A DNA stretch of 64,000 nucleotides from Streptomyces halobius. GTDB lineage: Bacteria > Actinomycetota > Actinomycetes > Streptomycetales > Streptomycetaceae. Positions 1-9,031 of the stretch are shown here, piece after piece (the first letter of the stretch is position 1; every line of letters starts with the position of its first letter). The translations under genes were made by a program, and so were the position numbers. The DNA lies in NCBI RefSeq assembly GCF_023277745.1, contig NZ_CP086322.1, forward strand, positions 7,564,001 through 7,628,000, in the 5' to 3' direction. A model generated the notes under the pieces. It worked only from the letters and a program-made list of their open reading frames with translations, was not told the DNA's origin and made no database searches.

Positions 1-33
1 CTCCTTCCGCGCAGTCGACCTGACCCGCGTCCT

Positions 34-1146
<1,113 letters not shown>

Positions 1147-1530
1147 GCGACCATGATCCGTCACACCGGCCCACCGCGTACACGGATTATCCCGGCTAAT
1201 CTTGTCCGCTGTGCGACGTCCGGGTGGGGAACGTCTGCGTGAGTGGGTCGGGGAACGGGCGCGTCGGCGTGGGGCCGTGGCGGTCGCGGTCCGGGGCGGG
1301 GGCATCGTCGGGGTGGGGTCCTGGCGATGGTGCTGGTGTGCCGATTTCTTGTTGACTCGGGGACACCGCATAGGGGTGGCCATGCCGCGCCGGACGGTAT
1401 CGGCTGGGGTTTCACACACCCAATTCAGCACGGACCGTGGTACGGACCGTGCCGTCAAAAGGGCCGAACTACCGTTGTCCGCCCGTCCGATGCCGCGGAA
1501 TCAGCACATCATGGGGGTGGGGGCACGTAA
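1147..1530. other. intergenic stretch without a recognisable gene
   Basis: No frame here has convincing codon structure or a recognisable product on either strand. It must hold the promoter of the minus-strand ATPase. The only ordered feature I see is the inverted repeat at 1428-1452. Confidence 0.6.
1428..1452. repeat. inverted repeat GCACGGACC-N7-GGACCGTGC
   Basis: Two 9-base arms, GCACGGACC and GGACCGTGC, match as an inverted repeat with one mismatch around a 7-base centre. Shape and size suit a dimeric regulator site, but there is no intact gene immediately downstream, so it could be left over from a deleted promoter. Confidence 0.35.
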
Positions 1531-1776
1531 TCCCGAACCGAGCGCTGGGACCACGAGGGATATACCCGCCACGATGTGGGGCGCTGGATCCGCCGGGAGA
1601 CCGGGCTGCCGTTGTGGTGGGCCGAGTGGTACGTCGAGGTCGCGAACGAGAACGACAGGCGCGACGGGTGGAGCGAGCGGAAACGGATCGCCGCGCAGGC
1701 CACCGCGCTCATCGAGATGACGGCGGGCGGCGCCACCACCAGGTCGTCAACACCGGGAGCGGGCGGAGCTCGGTGA
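1531..1776 (+). pseudogene. fragment resembling the C-terminal part of a glycoside hydrolase
   Basis: Frame 1531-1776 has no good start and opens right after an in-frame TAA at 1528, but encodes sequence that reads like real protein: HEGYTRHDVGRWIRRETG followed by GLPLWWAEWYVEVA and RKRIAAQATALIEMTAGGAT. A tryptophan-flanked Glu (WWAEW) is typical of the nucleophile strand of clan-A glycoside hydrolases, and the fragment lies next to a decayed polysaccharide cluster. I infer a 5'- and 3'-truncated hydrolase remnant. No catalytic acid or barrel N-terminus is left, so it cannot be functional alone. The family is a guess. Confidence 0.35.
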
Positions 1777-1944
1777 CCGTCGACGGGCGGGTGTGGTGCG
1801 TGATCGCTATGAGGTGCGGTGGCTCACGCGGGGCTGATTCCTCCGCATGCCCGAATACCGTCGCTCCTGACTCCTCCACACGCCCGAATCCACTCGCTCC
1901 TGATTCACCCTCGCTTCCGACTCCTGCTCGTTCTCGACTGCTCC
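1777..1944. repeat. imperfect direct repeat rich in CTCCT/CGCTC
   Basis: Two copies of a ~34-base unit of the form CTCCrCAyGCCCGAATaCC...CGCTCCTGA run from about 1837 to 1905, followed by further CGCTYCyGACTC echoes. It lies just past the 3' end of the broken membrane-protein gene. No gene seen. Confidence 0.4.
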
Positions 1945-3125
1945 TCACGACATCGTCATGAATCGATGCATCAGGGAGAAGAGCAATGTGAGGAGCAGCG
2001 GTATCGACAGATGGAGCGAGACGCTCAGCCAGCGGCGTTGGCGCGCGCTGGGCACGCCGGTGACGCAAGAGACCCGAAGCGCCTCGCGGGCCGCCAGCAG
2101 CAGCATCGCCGCCACTGCCGCCAGCGCGCCGATCACCGACCAGGGCGTCCAGGTCACGTTCGGCCCGGCCGGGCCCGGACGCGGCCGAGGAGACATTGCC
2201 GCCGATGCCCCCGAGGCCGCCGAACAGCTCGTCGAAGTGGCCGGACCAGTACGGCTCGGCCAGAAATCCCACCCAGGACACCACCATGACGCCCAGCAGC
2301 AGCGGCAGACCGCGGAGGGTGCAGCGGCGGACCAGCACCAGGAGTGTCAGCACGCCGAGCATCACGAACGGGGTGAGCTGGTGACCCGCCACCGATGCGG
2401 CGAACAGGGCGATCAGGACGGCCAGGAGGAGGGTGCGCAGGGCGCGGTCGGTGCGCGGTGTCGCGGTGTGCGCCGGCCGGCGGAACCACGCCAGCAGGAT
2501 CGCCACGAACGCCAGATGGAGGAGATGGGCCAAGCCCTGGGGCGAGAAGTAGTCCTGGCCCACCCAGCCGCACAGAACGAACAGCCAGGCCGCGCACCAC
2601 TGTGCCTGCCAGCTCGCCCGCAGCCCCTTGGCGAGGAGGAACAACGGGGGCAGGGAAAGAAGTTGGAGGAAAATTGGCCACCAGCGCAGGACCTCGGTGA
2701 GGTCGGTGACGCCGCACGCCTCGGCGACGAACTGCGCTGCCGCGAAGAACCCCGGCCAGCTCCAGCGTGCGTCCAGGTCCGGCACCGCGGAGCCGGTTCT
2801 GCCGAGGTGTTCGAGGAAGCCCAGATGCTGCCAGGCCGTCGGGAAGCGCGGCTCGGTTTCGAGTACGGCGGGCAGGGCGTGCAGCGACACCAGCGTCAGC
2901 AGCGGAACGATGGTCAGCAGGGCGCGTCGCGGCCGGGGCAGCCACAGGGCGCAGCCGAACGCGGTGACCAGCAGGGCGAGGCCGGCCAGGGTGGCCGGGG
3001 GGGACGGAGATCAGGCCGAGGCCGGTCATCCGGTCCAGGGCCGTGTCGTTGAGGGGGCGGAGCGGTAGCCAGAAGAGCGACGCGGCGATGGGGGGTAGGG
3101 CCCATAGAGCGGGTCCGCCGCGCAT
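1945..3125 (-). pseudogene. polytopic membrane protein of a polysaccharide cluster, two frameshifts
   Basis: Conceptually repaired, this would be a ~393-residue multi-pass protein of the type found in Streptomyces glycan clusters (GT-C-like or ligase-like membrane proteins). It starts at ATG 3125 (MRGGPALWALPPIAAS) and reads DRMTGLGLISV, then breaks at a run of seven C (plus-strand G 2997-3003); with six the frame continues into TLAGLALLVTAFG and the segments TAWQHLGFLEHLG, WSWPGFFAAAQ, CGWVGQDYFSPQG. A second shift near 2165-2195 separates FGGLGGIGGNVSSA from GPNVTWTPWSVIGAL and the hydrophobic end LLLTLLFSLMHRFMTMS. Both shifts are single-base. Either recent decay or assembly error in homopolymers; neighbours being broken too favours decay. 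Confidence 0.75.
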
Positions 3126-4769
3126 TGCCTGCGCTGATCGGGTTCCCGCCCGTTGCCGGGTGCGGCGCCGTCGTGGTGGGGGTGGTTTCGGCGCTGCGCG
3201 GCTTGCGGGTGCGGTGTCGGGCCTCCGGACTCCGTCCTGCGGCCCTCCCCCATAGCCCGAAGGGCATGGGAGGTGCTCCCATCCTCCCGTGGGTTGGGTG
3301 TCGAAGGTGGGTCGGGGCTCGCCGTGTAGGTCGGCTTTCCCGTGCGGGACCGCACAGTCGTCCCCCAGGCCCCATGCACCGCCAGGTCCGCCAGATCGCC
3401 GTCCGGGGCCAGGTTCTCCGCCGGGACGCGGGTGACGGGTGCGTACGGATGGCCGTGCAGCACTCGGCGGAGGCGTACCGCGGTGATCGAGACGATCACC
3501 GTCAGGGCGCAGACCTCGGCGAGCCCGGCCCCCGCCAGCCCTATGCGCGGCAGCAGCATCAGCGTGAGCCCGAGGCCGAGGGCGCACAACAGGCCCTGCA
3601 TACACGCGAGTCCGCTGGTACGGCTCTGTGCGTGCAGTACCGCGAAGTGGACCTCCATCACGACCCGCAGCGCCGCGCCCACGGCCAGCAAGCGCAGGAG
3701 TGGCGTCGCCGCGTCCGCGTACTCCGGGCCGAAGACGCCGAGGAGGTGCGGCGCGAGGACGACCAGGAGGAGGCAGGCCGGGATCATGATGCGGGCCATC
3801 CGCCGCAGCGCGGCCCGGGTGTGCCGGGCCAGTCGCGCCGGATCGTGCGCTCCCTCGACGGTCAGCGAGGCGCCCATGTTGATGGCGAGCAGATTGACCG
3901 TTCCGCTGATGGTGGCGGTGACATAGAAGTACGCGTTGTCCGACGAGCTGACCTGCGAAGCCACCAGCACCGGGACGAGATGGACCACGGCGAGCGAGAA
4001 CAGCGAGCCGGTGCAGTCGCCCGCCAGGAAGCGGCCGATCTCGCGCAGGGACGGCGGCCGGGCGGTGCGTTCCGTGGCCCGCGCATGCAGGGGGACCAGC
4101 CGCCGGAACACCAGGATGCCCAGCGGGATCACGGACACCGCGATGGCCGCGACCCAGGACACGAACACACCCAGCGTGGGGATCGCGGCGGCGAACACCA
4201 CCAGCAGCCCCAGCTTAACCGCCGAGAAGAGAGCGTTGCCGACCGGCACCCACAGCGCCCTGCGCAGCCCGGTCAGCACGCCGTCCTGAAGGGTGAGGAG
4301 CGACCAGGCGATCACGGCCACGACGAAGACGAGGCCGGTGAGCGGGCCCTGGAGAAAGTGGTACGAGGGGCCCCAGAGGTCGAGGGTGAGCAGGAATGAA
4401 GATCGCGACTACCGCGACCAGGGCCGAACTGCCCGCGTAGGTACGCAGGATCAGCCGTCCGGTGGCACGGCCGGCCACTGGGAGGAAGCGGGCCAGCGCG
4501 CCGGTCAGGGTCAGCGATGTCAGCCCGGCCAGCAGCTTCATCGCGGCGATGGCCGCCGAGCCCTGGCCGACCGCCGCCTCTGTGTAGTAGCGGGCCGCGA
4601 CCAGCCAGAACCCCAGGCCGAGCAGCCCGGACAGGCCGGTGTTCAGCATCAGTGCGTAGGCGTTGCGGAACAGCGGGACACCCGCCGCCCGGCTGCGCTT
4701 CGCCCCGTCGTGGTGCCGCTCCTGTCGCGTGTACGTGCGTTCATCGGGCTGTGTGGTCGTGTCGGTCAC
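3026..4769 (-). pseudogene. oligosaccharide flippase (MOP superfamily, Wzx-like), frameshifted
   Basis: A lipid-linked glycan flippase with about a dozen hydrophobic segments, normally moving an undecaprenyl-linked oligosaccharide across the membrane. GTG 4769 is preferred as start since GGAGGGAGGG sits upstream; an in-frame start at 4829 would overlap the previous gene. The N-terminal part (NAYALMLNTGLSGLLGLGFW, AALARFLPVAG-like) runs to VAIFI near 4395, where one extra base throws the frame; the rest resumes as LVFVVAVIAWSLLTLQ and continues through VSWVAAIAVSVIPLGILV. The 3' end has lost its natural stop: after HGAWGTTVRS it runs through a dispersed repeat (about 3190-3330) and into the start of the next gene, ending at 3026. 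Confidence 0.75.
3165..3330 (+). repeat. dispersed palindromic repeat, copy 1
   Basis: A stretch holding CGCTGCGCGGCTTGCGGGT, then GGACTCCGTCCTGCGG and CCCTCC, recurs with a few differences at 17348-17440 and, inverted, at 17641-17737. Here it is followed by a local inverted repeat built on GGGAGGTGCTCCCATCCTCCC. It sits at the 3' end of the flippase gene and replaces its expected C-terminus. Confidence 0.6.
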
Positions 4770-4812
4770 GGGCTCCGCTGCCCTCCCTCCGGCGGAGGCG
4801 TCGGTACGGGGC

Positions 4813-5311
4813 TCAACCGGGCAGCACACACCGCCGGGCCGCCTGCCGCGTCCTGCGGACCATCGCGTACCCCTTGGTCAGCACCCGGTCCCGGGCGTAG
4901 ACGCGGGAGATGCCGCGGCCCTCGACGATCCGTGCGAACTCCTCGGTGCGCACACTCCGTCGTACCGTCAGTCCGGCCAGGGCGTACGGCCCCTGGTGGG
5001 GGTCCGCGAGCGCGTTGCCCACCGCGACCGCCTGCCGGAAGCCCGGCCCCCGCACCATCCGCCGCACCCGCCGGGTGGAGTAGCCGAAGGGATACGCGAA
5101 GGACCGCGGTACCGTCCCGGTCTCCTTGCCGATGATCTCCTTGCAGCGCAGCACCTCCTGCCGCAGCCGCTCGTCGCCGAGCCTGTCCCGCCGCGGATGG
5201 CGGTGGCTGTGCCCGCCGATCTCCACACCGGCCGCGGCCAGTTCCCGCACCTGGGCCCAGTCGTGCAGCGTGATACATCAGGATCGGCACCCGGCGCCGG
5301 CCCCCGGTCAT
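4813..5311 (-). pseudogene. polysaccharide deacetylase with internal deletion
   Basis: The family removes N-acetyl groups from surface polysaccharides using a metal held by an Asp-His-His site. The start at ATG 5311 has AGGAAG upstream and overlaps the stop of the glycosyltransferase (ATGA), so the genes were translationally coupled. The first residues MTGGRRRVPILMYH are the typical opening, but after 14 codons the sequence jumps out of frame straight to the middle of the fold: VRELAAAGVEIGGHSHRHPR (metal-binding HSHxHP) and FAYPFGYSTRRVRRM. The region with the catalytic TFDDGY motif, about 90-110 residues judging from the family, is missing. The remaining 145 residues in the second frame cannot form an active site. 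Confidence 0.75.
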
Positions 5312-6413
5312 CCGGTCAACTTCCTGCCGAAGGTTCCCGGTCCGTCCTCAATGGCTTTGACGGATAAGGGTGTTCGCCTCAAATGGGCCTCTGCCGTGCC
5401 CCATAGATGGCCGCCGGCCGCGCAGGCCGCGCCCGCCACTATCGCGCCCGCCCGTCCGGCGCCGCCCGGCCGCCCCAGCAGCGCGTCCCGGACCCCGCGC
5501 AGCACACCCGCCGGCAGTACCCGCGCCGTATAGCGCCGTTCCGCCGCCAGCCCGTCCCGCGCACCGACACGGCGCGCCACCCGCGCCTTCGAGAGCCCTC
5601 CGCGTATGTACGTCTCCGGAAGTAGTCGAAGCGCTGCCGGGCCGCCGGGACCCGGTGGTGGACGACCGACCGGTCGTCGATCAGCAGCACCGCGCCCGGT
5701 CGCGCACGGCCGATCCGGATGCACAGCTCGGTTTCCTCGCCGCCCAGCGGCCGCCGGTCGCCGTCCCGGCCGATGCCGTGGGTGAACCCGCCGACGAGGT
5801 CGAACGCCGCCCTGCGGAACGAGGCGTTGCCGCCCAGGACATTGCGGACCCGCGTCTTCCCCACCGGCAGGCCCCGATACGTACAGCCCACCACCCAGTC
5901 GAACTCGGCGGGGAACCACACCGGTCTGCGGCCCGACTGCCACACCGGTTCGGTGCGCCCGCCGACCGCCAGTACCGCCGGGTCCGCGTATCCCTCGGCG
6001 AAGTGCCGCAGCCAGTCCCGCTCGGCCACCGCATCGTCGTCGAGGAAGGCGATGATCTCGCCGCTCGCTGCCGCGATACCGGTGTTACGGCCGGCGGACA
6101 GTCCGCGAGGGCCCGAATTGGCCAGTATGTGCAGACGAGTTGATGCCAGGGGAGTTGAAGTCAGGTGAGGTGGTGCCGAGTGAGGTGGATCCAGGCGAGT
6201 TGGATCCGGGTGGGTTGGCGGGGTCGGGGCCGGAAGGCTCTCCCTTGCGAAATGGTTTCGCAGCCGAGCTTGCAGCGCCGGGTGGTGGTCCACCACCAGC
6301 AACAGTTCATGGGCGGGATACGACTGGCCGGACACCGAGTCCACCGCGGCCAGGATGTCGGTCCAGCGCTCCTCGGTGTGGACGCAGATGATCACGGAGA
6401 TCCGAAGGCTCAC
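5308..6413 (-). pseudogene. GT2 family glycosyltransferase, late frameshift
   Basis: An inverting GT-A glycosyltransferase expected to add a sugar to a lipid-linked precursor. It begins MSLRISVIICVHTEERWTD, has the GRNTGIAAASGEIIAFLDDD stretch (nucleotide and DxD metal binding) and GGEETELCIRIGRA (ED catalytic region). Near 5592-5600 a one-base loss in GAGGGCTCTCGAAG moves the frame: the original continuation is LSKARVARRVGARDGLAAER to KLTG, stop at 5308. The misread tail after TYAEG is Arg-rich and 40 or so residues long. A Pro/Thr/His-rich insert (residues ~62-90, LPAPTPPTHPDPTRLD) interrupts the usual fold and looks like a repeat expansion. The first 275 residues hold the whole catalytic domain, so partial function is not excluded. 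Confidence 0.75.
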
Positions 6414-6652
6414 CGCGCGTCCCCGGTGATCGGCGCGGGCCGGGCCGTCCGCTTCGGCCTGCCGCCCCGCTCGCGCAGGATCACCTTCAGTACCCGCAGC
6501 CCGTCGCGCACCGCCCGCAGATTGCTGACGCCGTGGATGCGGTGGTACTCGTGGTTCGCCAACTGCGCCGCTCCCTGGGCCGGAGCCGGTGACTGGAGGG
6601 CGGCCCGGTCGGCCCCGGTCGGCTCGCCGGGGCGGTGCACCGTGATGTCCAC
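6410..6652 (-). pseudogene. fusion scar: N-terminus of an acyltransferase-like gene joined to a glycosyltransferase C-terminus
   Basis: An 80-codon frame starting GTG 6652. Its first ~25 residues (MDITVHRPGEPTGADRAALQ) resemble the start of the GNAT/FemAB-like proteins of these clusters, while the last ~45 (HRIHGVSNLRAVRDGLRVLK then VILRERGG) are like the C-terminal tail of sugar transferases from the same kind of cluster. The simplest reading is one large deletion that removed most of two adjacent genes and left an in-frame join. It starts one base after the stop of the upstream gene and ends overlapping the glycosyltransferase start (ATGA), keeping the operon spacing intact. Family assignment of both halves is from memory of such clusters. 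Confidence 0.5.
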
Positions 6653-6653
6653 G

Positions 6654-7127
6654 TCAGTCCGCCCGGTTCGCCGTTGCCTGGCCGGTCCGTCCGGTCCGAG
6701 GGCGGCCGGACGCCGCCGCCCCGGCCCGCCGCGCTCGTTTCCGGATGGCCGTCAGCAGGAGCACGGCACCGCTGAACGCCGTCACCGCGACCACTCCACC
6801 TCGCACCGACCACATGTGCAGCGCCAGCATCGTCTGTGCCACCAGCAGATTGAGGGCCGGCGCCGTGGCCGCCGCGACGACGGCGCGGCCGAGCGGAGCC
6901 ATCCGGGGGAGCGCCGCTCCGATCGCGAGGGCCGGCGCCACCAGGAGAAGAAAGAGGGTGCACGGCGCGCGCAGCGGTGAGTCGACGTCAGCCAGCGCCA
7001 GCACGGCCCCCGTCGCGGCGATACCGTACGCCGCTCCCGTGAGCAGCCGTACGGGCCCGTTCGGCGGCCGGTCATCGGACAGCGGCATGCCCTCCGGACC
7101 GTCGCTGTCGAGGGTCTTGGGGTGCAT
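6654..7127 (-). CDS. small integral membrane protein of the polysaccharide cluster
   Basis: 157 residues with four hydrophobic segments (roughly residues 29-45, 54-74, 80-104 and 108-126) and a basic Arg-rich cytoplasmic tail ending RTGQATANRAD. It appears to be the first gene of the former minus-strand glycan operon and the only one intact. Similar short membrane proteins accompany flippase/glycosyltransferase sets in Streptomyces; no enzymatic motif is visible. With its partners broken it is probably without a role now. Confidence 0.6.
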   Translation of the reverse strand: MHPKTLDSDGPEGMPLSDDRPPNGPVRLLTGAAYGIAATGAVLALADVDSPLRAPCTLFLLLVAPALAIGAALPRMAPLGRAVVAAATAPALNLLVAQTMLALHMWSVRGGVVAVTAFSGAVLLLTAIRKRARRAGAAASGRPRTGRTGQATANRAD

Positions 7128-7393
7128 TGGCGGCGTTGCCTCCCATAGGCGCCGGATGCCGGCCGCCTCAATGTCACGCAGTGCTCAGACGCCCGTCAAG
7201 ACGCCCCGGGAGGGTGGACGCAGGGCGGCGATCCGCGGTGCCGCCCGGCACCGTCAAGGGTTATGCGTCGTGAAGATTCATGCACAATGGTGGATTTGCC
7301 GTGAACTCTCCATCAGTTCTGGCATGGACACTTCCAGCTACTGGCGGGTTTTGCTACGACAGATGAGGCAGAGATCCTGCTATGGGAGGTTCC

Positions 7394-8200
7394 ATGAGAC
7401 TGTCCCGTTTCGCGGCCATCACATCCGCTTTCTCCCTCGCTTCGGCGCTCGCGCTCACCGGCGCGAGCGCCGCCGCATCCGCCCAACTCACCGCCGCCAC
7501 CGGCTATGTGGCCCTCGGCGACTCCTACTCCTCAGGCGTCGGAGCCGGCAGCTACGACGGGGGCAGCGGTTCCTGCAAGCGCAGCACCAGGGCCTACCCG
7601 GCTCTCTGGAGCGCCGCTCACGCCCCCTCCTCCTTCTCCTTCACCGCCTGTTCGGGGGCCCGTACGGGTGATGTCCTGAACGGGCAGCTCGGCCCGCTCA
7701 ACGACTCCACCGGACTGGTGAGCATCACCGTCGGCGGCAACGACGCAGGGTTCGCCGACACCATGACGACCTGTGCGTTGCAGGGCGAGAGCGCCTGCCT
7801 GGCCCGCGTCGCCCAGGCCGTCGACTACATCCACACCACACTGCCCGGCAAGCTCGACACGGTGTACCGCACGATCGCCGGGAAGGCCCCGAACGCAGAT
7901 GTCGTCGTGCTGGGCTATCCGCGCTTCTACAAACTCAACGGCAGCTGTGCCGCCGGCCTCAGCGAGAAGTCGCGCGCCGCGATCAACGGCGCCGCCGACG
8001 AGATCAACGGCGTCACCGAGAAGCGCGCCGCCGAGCACGGCTTCCTCTTCGCCGATGTCAACCGCACCTTCGCCGGCCATGAGCTGTGCTCCGGATCCCC
8101 CTGGCTGCACAGCGTGACCTGGCCCGTCGAAGAGTCCTACCACCCCACCGCCGCCGGTCAGTCCGGCGGCTATTTCCCCGTGCTCGATTCCGCTGCGTGA
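7394..8200 (+). CDS. secreted SGNH/GDSL hydrolase (lipase/esterase)
   Basis: A 268-residue exported esterase. GGGAGG at 7384-7389 decides for the ATG at 7394 over the one at 7382, and gives a clean Sec signal peptide (MRLSRFAAITSAFSLASA, AxA-type cleavage near residue 30). Block I GDSYSSG holds the nucleophile Ser about residue 44, block III GGNDAGF supplies oxyanion Gly/Asn about 114-117, and SYHPTAAG near the end the catalytic His about 250. Six Cys spread along the chain suggest three disulfides as in the Streptomyces rimosus and S. coelicolor secreted lipases. Monocistronic. It should hydrolyse short to medium acyl esters outside the cell; substrate not deducible. Confidence 0.9.
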   Translation: MRLSRFAAITSAFSLASALALTGASAAASAQLTAATGYVALGDSYSSGVGAGSYDGGSGSCKRSTRAYPALWSAAHAPSSFSFTACSGARTGDVLNGQLGPLNDSTGLVSITVGGNDAGFADTMTTCALQGESACLARVAQAVDYIHTTLPGKLDTVYRTIAGKAPNADVVVLGYPRFYKLNGSCAAGLSEKSRAAINGAADEINGVTEKRAAEHGFLFADVNRTFAGHELCSGSPWLHSVTWPVEESYHPTAAGQSGGYFPVLDSAA

Positions 8201-8468
8201 CGCACCACACTTCCGGCGCCGGGGAGGGGCCGAACCGGGCCCTCCCCGCACCGTCCACCGGCCCATCAGACGCCCCGAAGGCCCTCCGGCCGGTGCCGAC
8301 GCGTGGTCAACTCGCCCTGGTCTACGCCGTGTACGCGACGTTCCGTATGGTGTTCGACAACATCAAGGCGAGGCAGGTGAATCCGTTGACCGGTCTGCAC
8401 GCGTGTCCTCCGAGAGAGATAGGGTTACCCTGCCCGGGGCCGGTGCCCTCGTACGGGTGGGGAGAGTC

Positions 8469-8732
8469 ATGGAACAGATAACAGTGCGCAGCAGGGCGCG
8501 AGTCCCTGCGATCAACTGCGGGAGCGGCGCGTCCGGCGCGCGTCTGGAGCGTCATCTCTCGGTGCTGGGCGGTCCGGCCGTCCCGCAGCGTGAGGTGGAG
8601 GGCGCGACCTCGCTCATGCAGGAGCTCACCGCTCGTGACCACTCGCACACGAGGAAGAGCCGCGGCGCCCGGGTGTCGCTGTTCGCGCCGCTGCGCAGGC
8701 TGCGGCGTTCGCTGTTCGGCGGCCGCGACTGA
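8469..8732 (+). CDS. small basic protein of unknown function
   Basis: 87 residues, starting at the ATG after GGAGAG (8461-8466). It is rich in Arg and Ser, with a predicted amphipathic, positively charged end LFAPLRRLRRSLFGGRD, and a middle segment VEGATSLMQELTARD. No signal peptide, Cys pair or known domain seen. Codon positions show normal Streptomyces third-base bias and two strong hairpins follow (8836, 8964), supporting a real transcription unit. I do not recognise the family and propose no function. Confidence 0.6.
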   Translation: MEQITVRSRARVPAINCGSGASGARLERHLSVLGGPAVPQREVEGATSLMQELTARDHSHTRKSRGARVSLFAPLRRLRRSLFGGRD

Positions 8733-8835
8733 CACTTCCCGAAGCGGTACCTCAGGCGACCACACCGTCCCGGCGCGGCGCTGTGATCCGATCGCCCATC
8801 AGCTTCCGGGCGTCGGCAGCGCGTCGGTGTGCTCG

Positions 8836-8861
8836 CCGGAGGCAGGGATTCCTGCCTCCGG
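8836..8861 (+). terminator. perfect 11-bp stem, 4-base loop
   Basis: CCGGAGGCAGG, loop GATT, CCTGCCTCCGG. Perfectly paired and about 100 bases after the small gene at 8469; no T-tract, as is common in Streptomyces terminators. Confidence 0.6.
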
Positions 8862-8880
8862 GCCCCGGCCCGACTCTCTT

Positions 8881-8962
8881 GCCCGGTGCGTGCTCCGCCC
8901 ACGGCCGACCGGGGCCCTCACCGCCCGGTGCGTGCTCCGCCACGGCCGACCGGGCCCTCACT
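8881..8962. repeat. two tandem copies of a ~41-base unit
   Basis: Copy 1 (8881-8922) and copy 2 (8923-8962) both read GCCCGGTGCGTGCTCCGCC...ACGGCCGACCGGG...CCCTCAC and differ only by two single-base indels and one change. Recent duplication in a gene gap. Confidence 0.75.
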
Positions 8963-8963
8963 G

Positions 8964-8997
8964 CCACCCGTCCTTCGCGGCGGGTGGTTTCTTGTGT
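8964..8997 (+). terminator. hairpin with T-rich tail
   Basis: CCACCCG, 10-base loop, CGGGTGG followed by TTTCTTGTGTT: intrinsic-terminator shape on the plus strand, between the small gene at 8469 and the convergent gene ending at 9032. Confidence 0.6.
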
Positions 8998-9031
8998 TCC
9001 GCGACCGTTCCATGACGGGGACCCGCACCGC

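Noticed and set aside
8386..8425. Promoter TTGACC ... TAGGGT in front of the small gene at 8469
   Set aside because: Spacing of 28 bases is too long for a sigma-70-type promoter; other elements could not be aligned.
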